Translations under genes and position numbers: made by a program | Notes under the pieces: model-generated | The model's database searches: none | What the model was told of the DNA's origin: nothing | Seen by the model: only the letters and a program-made list of their open reading frames with translations | Assembly (NCBI RefSeq): GCF_028682455.1 | Contig: NZ_JANHLD010000004.1 | Span: 186,001 to 250,000 of the forward strand | Length of the DNA: 64,000 nt | DNA from: Pseudomonas putida | Lineage (GTDB): Bacteria; Pseudomonadota; Gammaproteobacteria; Pseudomonadales; Pseudomonadaceae | Direction of reading: 5' to 3' | In this document: piece by piece, positions 53,901-63,123 of the stretch | How positions within the stretch are numbered: the stretch's first letter is position 1 | Layout of the letters: every line of letters begins with the position of its first letter

Positions 53901-55274
53901 TCAGTCGGCAGCGACGGCGGCCTTGTGACCCTTTTTCTTCAGCCAGAACGCCACGCCCAGTACCGCCAGCCACACCGGAATCAGCAGCACCGAAATGCGG
54001 ATGCCCGGAGTCAGGTACATGATCACCAGGATCAGGGCCAGGAAGGCCAGGCAGACATAGTTGGTCAGCGGATAGCCCCAGCTCTTGTAGAACGTCGTTT
54101 CGCCAGCCGCCTGCTTGGCTCGCCGGAACTTCAGGTGAGTGATGCTGATGATGCCCCAGTTGATCACCAGCGACGACACCACCAGCGCCATCAGCAAGCC
54201 GAAGGCCTCAGCCGGCATCAGGTAGTTGATCACCACGCACAATCCCGTAGCCAATGCCGAAATCCCCAGGGCCGCCAGAGGCACGCCACGGGCATTGACC
54301 TTGAGCAGGCGCTTGGGCGCATCACCCTGCACCGCCAGGCCGAAGAGCATGCGGCTGTTGCAGTACACGCAGCTGTTGTAGACCGACAGGGCAGCCGTCA
54401 GTACCACCAGATTGAGAAGAGTGGCGACCAGGTTGCTATCCAGCGCATGGAAGATCATCACGAAGGGGCTACCGCCCTGCACTACCTTCTGCCAGGGGTA
54501 CAGCGACAACAGCACGGCCAGAGCGCCGATGTAGAAAATCAGGATGCGGTAGATCACCTGATTGGTCGCTCGCGGAATGCTGTGGCGGGGGTTGTCTGCC
54601 TCGGCTGCGGTGATGCCCACCAGCTCCAGGCCACCGAAGGAAAACATGATCACGGCCAGGGCCATCATCAGGCCGCTGATGCCATTGGGGAAGAAGCCAC
54701 CGAACTGCCACAGGTTCGCCACGCTGGCATCGGGACCGCCATTGCCGCTGATCAACAGGTAGCCACCAAAGGCAATCATGCTGACGATCGCCACCACCTT
54801 GATCAACGCGAACCAGAACTCCATCTCGCCATAGACTTTTACCTGGCTCAGGTTGATCAGGTTGATCACGGCAAAGAAGATCGCCGCCGTGGCCCAGGTC
54901 GGAAAGCCCGGCCACCAGTACTGGATGTAGATCCCCACGGCGGTCAGCTCGGCCATGCCCACCAGCACGTAGAGCACCCAGTAGTTCCAGCCGGACATGA
55001 ACCCGGCGAACTCGCTCCAGTAGCGATGGGCAAAGTGGCTGAAGGTTCCGGAAACCGGCTCTTCGACCACCATTTCGCCGAGCTGGCGCATGATGAAAAA
55101 GGCGATCAGGCCGGCAATCGCATAGCCCAGCAACACCGAAGGGCCCGCCAGCTGGATGGTCTGGGCGATACCGAGAAACAGGCCGGTACCGATGGCACCG
55201 CCCAGCGCGATCAACTGGATATGGCGATTCTTCAACCCGCGATGCAATCGCTCTGGGGTGATCTCGTCTTGCAT
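53901..55274 (-). CDS. aroP: Aromatic amino acid permease AroP
   Basis: The 457-residue proton-coupled APC-family transporter takes up phenylalanine, tyrosine and tryptophan. It has twelve helices and closely follows the AroP pattern: RGLKNRHIQLIALGGAIGTG (residues 12-31), VVEEPVSGTFSHFAHRYW near 70, SFGGLELVGITAAEADNPRH (about 212-231) and VYNSCVYCNSRMLFGLA near 308. It converges on the CMD-type gene with a short 23-base gap, and follows the AEC transporter gene by 50 bases. Confidence 0.93.
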   Translation of the reverse strand: MQDEITPERLHRGLKNRHIQLIALGGAIGTGLFLGIAQTIQLAGPSVLLGYAIAGLIAFFIMRQLGEMVVEEPVSGTFSHFAHRYWSEFAGFMSGWNYWVLYVLVGMAELTAVGIYIQYWWPGFPTWATAAIFFAVINLINLSQVKVYGEMEFWFALIKVVAIVSMIAFGGYLLISGNGGPDASVANLWQFGGFFPNGISGLMMALAVIMFSFGGLELVGITAAEADNPRHSIPRATNQVIYRILIFYIGALAVLLSLYPWQKVVQGGSPFVMIFHALDSNLVATLLNLVVLTAALSVYNSCVYCNSRMLFGLAVQGDAPKRLLKVNARGVPLAALGISALATGLCVVINYLMPAEAFGLLMALVVSSLVINWGIISITHLKFRRAKQAAGETTFYKSWGYPLTNYVCLAFLALILVIMYLTPGIRISVLLIPVWLAVLGVAFWLKKKGHKAAVAAD

Positions 55275-55324
55275 GAAATGTCCTCGAAGGTGGGAGCAGT
55301 GTTGGAATTATTTGCTTACAGAAT

Positions 55325-56266
55325 CTAGATCCAACCGCCCCACTGCAAGAAAAAGATGCCGATATTGGTGGTAATGGCAGCCATCAGGGTGGTTATGACA
55401 ATAATGGCCGCCGCCAACTCATGGTTGCCGTTGGTAGACCTGGCCATCACATAGCTGGCCGCCGCGGTGGGGCTGCCGAAGTACAGGAACAAGATGCCCA
55501 GCTCGGCCCCGCGAAATCCCCACAACCACGCGCCCAGCGTGGCAAGTATCGGCAACCAGACCATCTTCAACAGGCTCACGCTGACCGCCAGCCCCCCGCT
55601 CTGGCGCAGCGAAGCCAGTGACAGGGTGCCGCCGATACAGATCAGCGCCAGCGGCAGGGTCATCTGCGCCAGGTAGTCGGTGGAGGTCAGCAACCAGTTC
55701 GGCAATGCCACCTGCCCGTAGGCCATCACCGCCGCCAGCAGCACACTGATGATCAGCGGATTGCGCACGATGCTTTTGCAGATGCTCCACGGATCGGACT
55801 TCGCGCTGGAGCTGTACACCGCCAGCACCACCACCGACAAGGAGTTGTAGAGGAGGATCACCAGGCCCGCGAGGATTGCCCCCAGCGAGATCCCGTAGTC
55901 ACCGTACATGCTCGCCGCCAGCGCCAGGCCGATCACCCCGTTGTTGCCCCGGAACGCGCCCTGGGTATAGATGCCACGATCTTCACGCGGGCACCGCCAG
56001 ATCGCCAGCCCCCAGGCCAGGCCAAAGCCGATCAGGGTGGCAATGGCGAAGTAGATCAACAGCCCGGGCCGCACTGCGGTGGTCAGGTCAGCGTGATAGA
56101 TCCCGAGGAACAGCAACGCCGGCATGCAGACGTTGAACACCAGGGCCGAAGCGGTGTGGATGAAGCTGTCGTTGATTGCGTTGATGCGCTTGAGCAACAC
56201 GCCCATGAACAGCATGGCGAAGACCGGTGCCGTGATGTTCAGCGTCTGGAGAAAAAGGGCGAGCAT
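55325..56266 (-). CDS. AEC-family transporter (auxin efflux carrier type)
   Basis: The 313-residue inner-membrane protein has about ten helices in two five-helix halves, with FVFNVCMPALLFLGIYH-like ALVFNVCMPALLFLG near residue 41 and AFRGNNGVIGLALA near residue 104. Bacterial AEC members export or import organic acids such as malate or malonate; no substrate can be named. It may be co-transcribed with aroP, 50 bases downstream. Confidence 0.88.
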   Translation of the reverse strand: MLALFLQTLNITAPVFAMLFMGVLLKRINAINDSFIHTASALVFNVCMPALLFLGIYHADLTTAVRPGLLIYFAIATLIGFGLAWGLAIWRCPREDRGIYTQGAFRGNNGVIGLALAASMYGDYGISLGAILAGLVILLYNSLSVVVLAVYSSSAKSDPWSICKSIVRNPLIISVLLAAVMAYGQVALPNWLLTSTDYLAQMTLPLALICIGGTLSLASLRQSGGLAVSVSLLKMVWLPILATLGAWLWGFRGAELGILFLYFGSPTAAASYVMARSTNGNHELAAAIIVITTLMAAITTNIGIFFLQWGGWI

Positions 56267-56342
56267 GCAGGGCGATCCCGGTGACTGTCGTTAGGGGGCT
56301 AATGATACGCCTGCGTCGCCGGATAAATCTTGCATTGAACCT

Positions 56343-56440
56343 GTGGGAGCGGGGCTTGCCCGCGATCGGTCGCAAAGCGACCGTAATTCAGGCAACCCCC
56401 CAAAGTGCACGCGGGACTGGCGGGGCAAGCCCGCTCCTAC
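56343..56440. repeat. REP-like pair between the AEC gene and roxR
   Basis: Two REP cores in opposite orientation (GTGGGAGCGGGGCTTGCCCG and the inverse GGGGCAAGCCCGCTCCTAC) are about 55 bases apart, with a small hairpin (GGTCGCAAAGCGACC, 56368-56382) between them. No gene lies in this gap. Confidence 0.75.
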
Positions 56441-56445
56441 GGGGA

Positions 56446-57006
56446 TCAGCGCCGAACCGGCCGTTTCTGCAGCTTGCGCTGCAAGGTACGCCGGTGCATG
56501 CCCAGGGCGCGGGCGGTGGCGGAGATATTGCCCTCATGCTCAGTCAGCACGCGCTGGATGTGCTCCCACTGCAGGCGGTCGACCGACATCGGGTTTTCCG
56601 GCACCAGGCTGTCCAGGTCGGCATGCTCGGACAGCAATGCCGCCAGCACATCATCCGCATCGGCCGGCTTGCACAGGTAGTTGCAGGCACCGCGCTTGAT
56701 AGCCTCGACGGCCGTGGCAATGCTCGAGTAACCGGTCAGGATCACGACGCGCATTTCCGGGTCGAGCTCGAGCAGCTTGGGCAGCAACACCAGGCCCGAG
56801 TCGCCGTCCATCTTCAGGTCCAGGGTGGCGTAGTCCGGCACATCCTGCTGGGCCAGTACCAACCCCTCTTCGGCGGAACTGGCCGTACTTACGCGAAAAC
56901 CCCGACGACTCATGGCCCGGGCCATGACGCGGGTAAAGGTGGCGTCGTCATCTACCAGCAACAGGTGCGGCAGTTCTTCGCCTTCAACCTGAATTTCATC
57001 ACTCAT
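56446..57006 (-). CDS. roxR: Response regulator RoxR (RegA family)
   Basis: RoxR is the DNA-binding regulator of the RoxS redox system, which controls terminal oxidases and redox balance in pseudomonads. The 186-residue protein has a receiver domain with acidic pair DD near residue 20, phosphoacceptor Asp63 in ATLDLKMDG and Lys in LCKPADADD near residue 113, then a short Fis-type helix-turn-helix (GNISATARALGMHRRTLQRK, residues about 159-178). AGGAG precedes the ATG at 57006. It shares the TGATG junction with roxS. Confidence 0.95.
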   Translation of the reverse strand: MSDEIQVEGEELPHLLLVDDDATFTRVMARAMSRRGFRVSTASSAEEGLVLAQQDVPDYATLDLKMDGDSGLVLLPKLLELDPEMRVVILTGYSSIATAVEAIKRGACNYLCKPADADDVLAALLSEHADLDSLVPENPMSVDRLQWEHIQRVLTEHEGNISATARALGMHRRTLQRKLQKRPVRR

Positions 57007-58262
57007 CACACATCTCCTCGCGCGTCACGCGGCAGGCGTAGCTCGGTAAGCGTACCGCCCTCTTCATGACTATAGAGTTTTACCGAGCCGCCAGCACGGG
57101 TCACGCTGGCCTTGCTCAAGAACAGGCCCAGGCCGAAACCCTTGCCCTTGGTGGTAAAGAAGGGTTTGCCGATCGACTCGGCAATAGCCACCGGTACACC
57201 CGGACCATGGTCGCGGATACTGATGACCATATCTTGAGCATCCCAGTCCAGGTGCACTTCAAGCTCGTCGGGACAGGCATCGGCTGCATTGTTCAACAGG
57301 TTCAGCAAGGCTTGGGTAAGGTCGGGCGGCGGCGCCAGACGCGGCACACTGCCCTGCCCCAGGCGCTGAAAACGATAGCTGGCCTCGGGGCGCATCAGGT
57401 GCCAGCGGTTGAGGGCTTCATCCAGCCAGGCGGTCACTTCCTGCTCCTCGACCGCCATGCGCCGATTGGCTTCTGCAGCACGCACCAGGTTCTGCAGGGT
57501 TTCCTTGCACAACTTGACCTGGTCCTGGAGCACCGCCAGGTCTTCCTGCAGCAGGGGGTCGTGGTGATCCTGGCGCATTTCCTTGATCAGCACGCTCATG
57601 GTCGCCAGGGGCGTACCCAGCTCATGGGCGGCGCCGGCGGCCTGGGTTGCCACGGCCAGCAGTTGCTGGTCACGCAGGCCCTCTTCACGGCGCTCGGCCC
57701 GCAATTGCTCCTGGCGCCGCAGTTCTTCAGCCATCTTCGCCGCGAAGAAGGTGATTACCGCAGCGGCCAGGGCGATGCTGAGCCACATGCCGTAGACCTG
57801 CATCTTTTCCCGCGCCATGGGGAAGGTTTCCAGCGGATAGAACTGCACCAGCAACAGGCTGTAGGCCGCCAGGGCAATGCCCGAGAGAATCAGCGAATAG
57901 ACCCAGGGCAGCGTCACCGCGGCAATCGCCAGCGGCACCAGGTAGTAGGATACGAAGGGGTTGGTGGAGCCACCGGAGTAGTAGAGCAAGGCGCTATGGA
58001 TCAACAGATCGCAGGCCAGCTGGAAGGCGTACTCAAGTTCCGTGACCGGCAGCGACAGGCGCAGGCGCAACGCCGTAAAGGCACACAGTAAGGTCGACAG
58101 GCCAAGGGTGATCACCAGCGACAGCCACGGCAACGGCAGCAGATCGGTCCAGTAGGCAACACCTACCGAGCCGGCCTGGGCGGCAAGTACCAGGATGCGG
58201 ATGAAGGTCAGGCGCCAGAGGTTCTGGCGAGTGGCAGACAGCATTTGTACGGGGGCGAGCAT
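57006..58262 (-). CDS. roxS: Redox sensor histidine kinase RoxS (RegB family)
   Basis: The 418-residue kinase has six N-terminal membrane helices (residues about 15-172), then a dimerisation/phosphoacceptor domain with His213 in GAAHELGTPLATM, and a C-terminal ATPase domain with N, G1 and G2 boxes (NLLNNAADAC and DHGPGVPVAI near 317-345, then FGLGLFLSKAS). The GGSTNPF heptapeptide (residues 97-103) matches the quinone-site motif GGxxNPF of RegB. The cysteine that sits near the H-box in RegB is absent here. AGGAGAG precedes the ATG at 58262, chosen over an earlier start. Confidence 0.93.
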   Translation of the reverse strand: MLAPVQMLSATRQNLWRLTFIRILVLAAQAGSVGVAYWTDLLPLPWLSLVITLGLSTLLCAFTALRLRLSLPVTELEYAFQLACDLLIHSALLYYSGGSTNPFVSYYLVPLAIAAVTLPWVYSLILSGIALAAYSLLLVQFYPLETFPMAREKMQVYGMWLSIALAAAVITFFAAKMAEELRRQEQLRAERREEGLRDQQLLAVATQAAGAAHELGTPLATMSVLIKEMRQDHHDPLLQEDLAVLQDQVKLCKETLQNLVRAAEANRRMAVEEQEVTAWLDEALNRWHLMRPEASYRFQRLGQGSVPRLAPPPDLTQALLNLLNNAADACPDELEVHLDWDAQDMVISIRDHGPGVPVAIAESIGKPFFTTKGKGFGLGLFLSKASVTRAGGSVKLYSHEEGGTLTELRLPRDARGDV

Positions 58263-58465
58263 GAGCTCTCCTGATGAGTGCTCCAGGGCGAATCGTGGCG
58301 AGTATACCGAAGCCGCACGTGGGTCTGCTGACATGCGGCAAAGCGCCACACTTTTTTACACAACAATGATGGCGTTTTTGAACCTCACTACACTGTTGCC
58401 AGTCCTATGGGCCATGCGTGGAAGGGAGATCCCAGCGCCCACGCCTTTTTTTCAAGGAGTCATAC

Positions 58466-59182
58466 ATGCTCAACCCTTGTCGTAGCGCCGCCCTCGTGAT
58501 GGCCACCAGCCTGCTCGCCAGCCTTCCGGCTCTGGCCGAGGAGCCCCGTTACAATCAGATCTCGCTGCGCGCCGAAGTCAGCAAGGAAGTCGCCCGCGAC
58601 CTGATGATCGTGACCCTGTACAGCGAAGCGCAAAACACCGACCCGGGCAAGCTGGCCAACGAAATCACCGAGACCATGAACAAGGCCGTCAAGCAGGCCC
58701 GTGAAGTCAAGCAAGTGAAGATCAGCCAGGGCAGCCGCAACAGCTACCCGATCTACGACAACAAGGGCCAGAAGATCACCGGCTGGCGCGAGCGCGCCGA
58801 GCTGCGCCTGGAAAGTGCCGACTTCCCTGCCCTGTCCAAGCTGACCGGCGAGTTGCTGCAACAACTGAAGATGGCCGGCATGGACTTCTCCATCGCGCCG
58901 GCCACGCGCAAAACCAGTGAAGACGAGCTGCTCAAGGATGCGGTCAACGCCTTCAAGAACCGTGCGCAACTGGCCACCGAAGCCCTGGGCGGCAAGGGCT
59001 ACAAAGTGATCAACCTGAACCTCAACAGCAGCGGTTACCCCCACCCGTATGCCCGCAGCGCCCCAATGATGATGAAAGCCAGCATGGATGCCGAAGGGGC
59101 GGCCCCAAGCCCGGACATCGAGGCGGGCACCAGCCAGGTCAGCCTGAGCGCCGACGGGACCATCGAAGTTCAAATGCCCTAA
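58466..59182 (+). CDS. SIMPL-domain (DUF541) periplasmic protein
   Basis: The 238-residue protein has a signal peptide (AALVMATSLLASLPALAEEP, cleavage near residue 25) and a single SIMPL domain with the pattern EVSKEVARDLMIVTLYSEAQ early and LNLNSSGYPHPYARSAPMMM near residues 190-209. The family is called after the IRAK-binding protein SIMPL; some members form large periplasmic rings and affect oxidative stress. Function here is unknown. AAGGAG precedes the ATG. It is divergent from roxS, sharing a 200-base promoter region. Confidence 0.85.
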   Translation: MLNPCRSAALVMATSLLASLPALAEEPRYNQISLRAEVSKEVARDLMIVTLYSEAQNTDPGKLANEITETMNKAVKQAREVKQVKISQGSRNSYPIYDNKGQKITGWRERAELRLESADFPALSKLTGELLQQLKMAGMDFSIAPATRKTSEDELLKDAVNAFKNRAQLATEALGGKGYKVINLNLNSSGYPHPYARSAPMMMKASMDAEGAAPSPDIEAGTSQVSLSADGTIEVQMP

Positions 59183-59490
59183 GCAACGTCTATGCTCAAT
59201 CGCGGCAGTTTCGGCTGCCGCGATCTCGCCCACCTGACAACACGCGCACCATTCTGGTGCCTGGCGTGACTGCATCTGCGCACAACGTCTTCAAAACAAT
59301 CTGAAATACCCCCTCGCAAACGATCAACTCCGCAAAAATTATACGGATGCGACATTCCTGTACGTCCGTCCCACTCTTTGTTGTCACACCTCCTTTTGGC
59401 TGTTGCATTGGGTACAGGGCCTGCATAAGTATCCGCAGTACGGCTCACAAGGCCCCCTCAAAATCAAAAATGACAACAAATGAGGCCACC
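59183..59490. other. Intergenic region before the first dppA
   Basis: This 308-base gap contains a perfect 10-base-pair stem (59199-59208 with 59215-59224) with no T run, 16 bases after the SIMPL stop, which may end that transcript. The rest should hold the dppA promoter, but I see no strong -10/-35 pair. A GG-to-GC pattern near 59398 has the wrong spacing for a sigma-54 promoter. Small frames here are not convincing. Confidence 0.5.
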
Positions 59491-61116
59491 ATGCTCAAAC
59501 ACGCGGTCATTCCGTTCCTGGTCGGCGCAGGCTTGCTTGCCGGCGCACCTTCAGCCCTCGCGGCGACAAACCTGGTGTTTTGCTCAGAAGGCAGCCCGGC
59601 CGGCTTCGATCCCGGTCAATACACCACTGGAACCGACTTCGATGCCTCAGCCGAGACAGTCTTCAACCGCCTGAGCCAGTTCGAGCGTGGCGGCACTGCA
59701 GTCATCCCCGGGCTGGCGACCCGTTGGGACATCTCCGAAGATGGCCTGACCTACACCTTCCACCTGCGCGAAGGGGTCAAGTTCCACACCACCGATTACT
59801 TCAAGCCAACACGCGAATTCAACGCCGACGACGTCCTGTTCACCTTCAACCGGATGCTCGACAAGGACATGCCGTTCCGCAAGGCCTACCCCACCGAGTT
59901 CCCGTACTTCACCGACATGGGCATGGACAAGAACATCGCCAAGGTGGAGAAGATCGACGACCGCACCGTCAAGTTCACCCTAAATGATGTCGATGCCGCG
60001 TTCATCCAGAACATGGCCATGAGCTTTGCCTCGATCCAGTCGGCCGAGTATGCCGACCAGTTGCTCAAGCAAGGCAAGGCAGCGGACATCAACCAGAAGC
60101 CGATCGGCACCGGTCCGTTCGTGTTCAGCAAGTACCAGAAAGACGCGCAGATCCGCTTCAAGGGCAACAAGGAGTACTGGCAGCCCGAGGACGTGAAGAT
60201 CGACAACCTGATCTTCGCCATCACCACCGACGCCTCGGTACGCATGCAAAAGCTCAAGAAGAACGAGTGCCAGGTCACCCTCTTCCCCCGCCCCGCCGAC
60301 ATCGAGTCGCTCAAGGCCGATCCGAACCTGAAGATGCCTGACCAGCCCGGCTTCAACCTGGGCTACATCGCCTACAACGTGATGGACAAGATCAAGGGCA
60401 GCAACGAGCCCAACCCCATGGCCCAGCTCAAAGTCCGCGAAGCGCTGGACATGGCGGTGAACAAGCAGCAGATCATCGACTCGGTGTACCAGGGAGCCGG
60501 CCAACTGGCCGTCAATGCAATGCCGCCGACCCAATGGTCGTACGACACCACCATCAAGGACACCCAGTACGACCCGGAGAAAGCCAAGCAACTGCTCAAG
60601 GAAGCCGGTATCAAGGAAGGCACCGAGATCACCCTCTGGGCCATGCCGGTGCAACGCCCGTACAACCCCAACGCCAAGCTGATGGCTGAAATGCTGCAAT
60701 CGGACTGGGCCAAGATCGGCATCAAGGCCAAGATTGTCAGCTACGAATGGGGTGAGTACATCAAACGTTCCAAGGGTGGCGAGAATGGCGCCATGCTGAT
60801 TGGCTGGAGTGGGGACAACGGTGACCCGGACAACTGGCTCGGTACCCTGTACGGCTGCGATGCCATCAACGGCAACAACTTCTCCAAATGGTGCGACCCC
60901 GAGTACGACAAGCTGATCAAGCAAGCCAAGGCCACCTCTGACCAGGCCAAACGTACCGAGCTGTACAAGCAAGCCCAGCAACGCCTCAAGACCCAGGTGC
61001 CAATAACACCGATTGCTCACTCCACGGTGTACCAGCCCATGCGCAAAACCGTAGAGGACTTCAAGATCAGTCCGTTTGCCTTGAACTCCTTCTACGGCGT
61101 AAGCGTGTCCAAATAG
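59491..61116 (+). CDS. dppA: Dipeptide/peptide ABC transporter substrate-binding protein
   Basis: The 541-residue periplasmic protein binds short peptides for a Dpp/Opp-type ABC importer. A signal peptide precedes residue 26 (VGAGLLAGAPSALAA). The family 5 signature is seen in TYTFHLREGVKFHTTDYF near residue 87, GTGPFVFSKYQKDAQIRFKG near 205 and KIVSYEWGEYIKRSKGGENG near 414. GAGG precedes the ATG at 59491. It is the first of two paralogues; transporter subunits dppBCDF are not in this window. Confidence 0.92.
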   Translation: MLKHAVIPFLVGAGLLAGAPSALAATNLVFCSEGSPAGFDPGQYTTGTDFDASAETVFNRLSQFERGGTAVIPGLATRWDISEDGLTYTFHLREGVKFHTTDYFKPTREFNADDVLFTFNRMLDKDMPFRKAYPTEFPYFTDMGMDKNIAKVEKIDDRTVKFTLNDVDAAFIQNMAMSFASIQSAEYADQLLKQGKAADINQKPIGTGPFVFSKYQKDAQIRFKGNKEYWQPEDVKIDNLIFAITTDASVRMQKLKKNECQVTLFPRPADIESLKADPNLKMPDQPGFNLGYIAYNVMDKIKGSNEPNPMAQLKVREALDMAVNKQQIIDSVYQGAGQLAVNAMPPTQWSYDTTIKDTQYDPEKAKQLLKEAGIKEGTEITLWAMPVQRPYNPNAKLMAEMLQSDWAKIGIKAKIVSYEWGEYIKRSKGGENGAMLIGWSGDNGDPDNWLGTLYGCDAINGNNFSKWCDPEYDKLIKQAKATSDQAKRTELYKQAQQRLKTQVPITPIAHSTVYQPMRKTVEDFKISPFALNSFYGVSVSK

Positions 61117-61151
61117 CAGCCGGCAATGGCCGCTGCGCAACCTCCTCCGGT

Positions 61152-61253
61152 ATGCGCAACGGCCTGATGCCGGCCTGGCAGGTCAACCGCAAGCGCATCG
61201 ACATGGATACGTCGATCTCGCCTTTCGGACACCTCCTGTACGCCCCCGCGTAA
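61152..61253 (+). pseudogene. Possible remnant of a third DppA C-terminus
   Basis: A 33-codon frame reads WQVNRKRIDMDTSISPFGHL before YAPA and a TAA. It can be lined up with the C-terminus of the first DppA, YQPMRKTVEDFKISPF, sharing Q, R-K and ISPF with one gap. The spacer lies between the two dppA genes, where a former third copy is plausible. The match is short and could be chance. Confidence 0.3.
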
Positions 61254-61365
61254 TCACACCTGCAGCAGCGTTTCGACGTCTTTGGCGTCGAGGCTTCGCC
61301 GCATGTGCAATGCGTGCGCACGTGCGCTCCGGACCGTTGAAAACAACAAGAGATAAGGGATCGTC

Positions 61366-62958
61366 ATGCGTCATACCCCCATTTTTGCAGCATTGCTGGG
61401 CCTGGGCTTGCTCGCCCAGGCCCCCACGAGCCAAGCCAAGAACCTGGTGTTCTGCTCCGAAGGCAGTCCCGGCGGCTTCGACACCGCCCAGTACACCAGC
61501 TCCACCGACAACGACGCCGCCGAGCCGATCTACAACCGCCTGGTGGAATTCGAGCGTGGCGCCACGGCCGTCAAACCCGCCCTGGCCGAGCGCTGGGAAG
61601 TATCACCCGACGGGCTGACCTACACCTTCCATCTGCGCGAAGGCGTGAAGTTCCACAGCAACAAGGACTTCACCCCCAGCCGCGCGCTCAACGCCGACGA
61701 CGTGCTGTTCACCTTCAACCGCATGCTCGATCGCGAACATCCGTTTCGCAAGGCCTACCCCACCGAATTCCCCTACTTCGTCGGCATGAGCCTGGACAAG
61801 AACATTGCCCGGGTCGAGAAAACCGGCCCGATGACCGTAGTGTTCACCCTCAACAGCATCGACGCAGCGTTCGTGCAGAACCTGGCGATGAGCTTCGCCG
61901 CCATTCTCTCGCAGGAATACGCCAGCCAACTGATGGCCTCCGGACGCCCCAGCGACATCAACCAGAAGCCGATCGGCACCGGGCCTTTCGTGTTCCAGCG
62001 CTACCAGAAGGACTCGCAGATCCGCTATCGCGGCAACAAGGACTACTGGAACCCCGAGCAGGTAAAGCTCGACCAGCTGATTTTCTCGATCAATACCGAC
62101 CCGTCGGTGCGTATCCAGAAGCTGCGCAAGAACGAATGCCAGGTCACCGTGAACCCGCGCCCGGCCGACCTTGAGGCACTCAAGGCCGACCAGAAACTCC
62201 AGGTTATCGAAAAGCCCGGCTTCAACCTGGGCTACATCGCCTACAACGTGCAGCACAAACCCTTCGACCAATTGCAGGTACGCCAGGCCCTGGACATGGC
62301 GGTGAACAAGTCGGCCATCGTTCAGGCGGTGTACCAGCATGCCGGGCAACTGGCGGTGGGCAGCATGCCTCCCACCCAGTGGTCGTACGACGACAGCATC
62401 CAGGATGCTGGCTACGACCCGGACAAGGCCCGCGAAATGCTCCGCGCCGCCGGGGTCAAGGAAGGTACCGAGATCACCCTCTGGGCCATGCCGGTGCAAC
62501 GCCCCTACAACCCCAATGCCAAGCTGATGGCCGAGATGCTCCAGGCCGACTGGGGCAAGGTCGGCCTGAAGGTCAAGATCGTCAGCTACGAGTGGGGTGA
62601 ATACCTCAAGCGCACCAAGGACGGTGAACACGATATCTCGCTGATCGGCTGGACCGGCGACAACGGCGACCCGGACAACTGGCTGGGCACCCTGTACAGC
62701 TGTGACGCGATCGGCAGCAACAACTACTCCATGTGGTGCGACCCGCAGTACGACGCCTTGGTCAAGCAAGCCAAGACCATCACCGACCGCGAGCAACGCA
62801 CCGTGCTCTATCGACAAGCCCAGCAGCGTCTCAAGCAGCAGGTGCCCATCACCCCGATCGCGCATTCGACGGTCAACCAACCGCTCAGTGCCAAGGTCGA
62901 GGACTTCAAGGTAAGCCCCTTCGGGCGCAACGTCTTTTCCGGCGTCAGCATCGATTGA
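61366..62958 (+). CDS. dppA: Second dipeptide-binding protein, DppA paralogue
   Basis: The 530-residue periplasmic protein closely resembles the first DppA: both have KNLVFCSEGSP or TNLVFCSEGSP after the signal peptide, the same NADDVLFTFNRMLD and GTGPFVFQRYQKDSQIRYRG blocks and the shared WAMPVQRPYNPNAKLMAEML near residue 378. Differences cluster in loop regions, which suggests a different peptide range. The spacer from the first gene is 249 bases. Pseudomonas Dpp systems commonly use several binding proteins with one permease. Confidence 0.92.
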   Translation: MRHTPIFAALLGLGLLAQAPTSQAKNLVFCSEGSPGGFDTAQYTSSTDNDAAEPIYNRLVEFERGATAVKPALAERWEVSPDGLTYTFHLREGVKFHSNKDFTPSRALNADDVLFTFNRMLDREHPFRKAYPTEFPYFVGMSLDKNIARVEKTGPMTVVFTLNSIDAAFVQNLAMSFAAILSQEYASQLMASGRPSDINQKPIGTGPFVFQRYQKDSQIRYRGNKDYWNPEQVKLDQLIFSINTDPSVRIQKLRKNECQVTVNPRPADLEALKADQKLQVIEKPGFNLGYIAYNVQHKPFDQLQVRQALDMAVNKSAIVQAVYQHAGQLAVGSMPPTQWSYDDSIQDAGYDPDKAREMLRAAGVKEGTEITLWAMPVQRPYNPNAKLMAEMLQADWGKVGLKVKIVSYEWGEYLKRTKDGEHDISLIGWTGDNGDPDNWLGTLYSCDAIGSNNYSMWCDPQYDALVKQAKTITDREQRTVLYRQAQQRLKQQVPITPIAHSTVNQPLSAKVEDFKVSPFGRNVFSGVSID

Positions 62959-62968
62959 CCCCTCCCAG

Positions 62969-62999
62969 GGCCACAGGAGTGCGATCCACTCCTGTGGCC
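62969..62999. repeat. Hairpin downstream of the second dppA
   Basis: GGCCACAGGAGT (62969-62980) pairs perfectly with ACTCCTGTGGCC (62988-62999) over a seven-base loop. No T run follows. It may stabilise the upstream mRNA end or terminate partially before the porin gene. Confidence 0.55.
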
Positions 63000-63123
63000 T
63001 CGTGCAGCCTGGAACTGCCCGATAGCGATCGGGCAAACGTTTGCAACCCCTGTTCCACCGCAAAAACGCCCAGCCCACAAGGCCAGGCGCTCATAAAAAA
63101 AAGAAAAGCAAGGGAGCTTTACC

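Noticed and set aside
59390..59420. Possible sigma-54 promoter before dppA (GG and GC dinucleotides in TTGGCTGTTGCAT)
   Set aside because: The GG-to-GC distance is five bases, while sigma-54 promoters need about ten.
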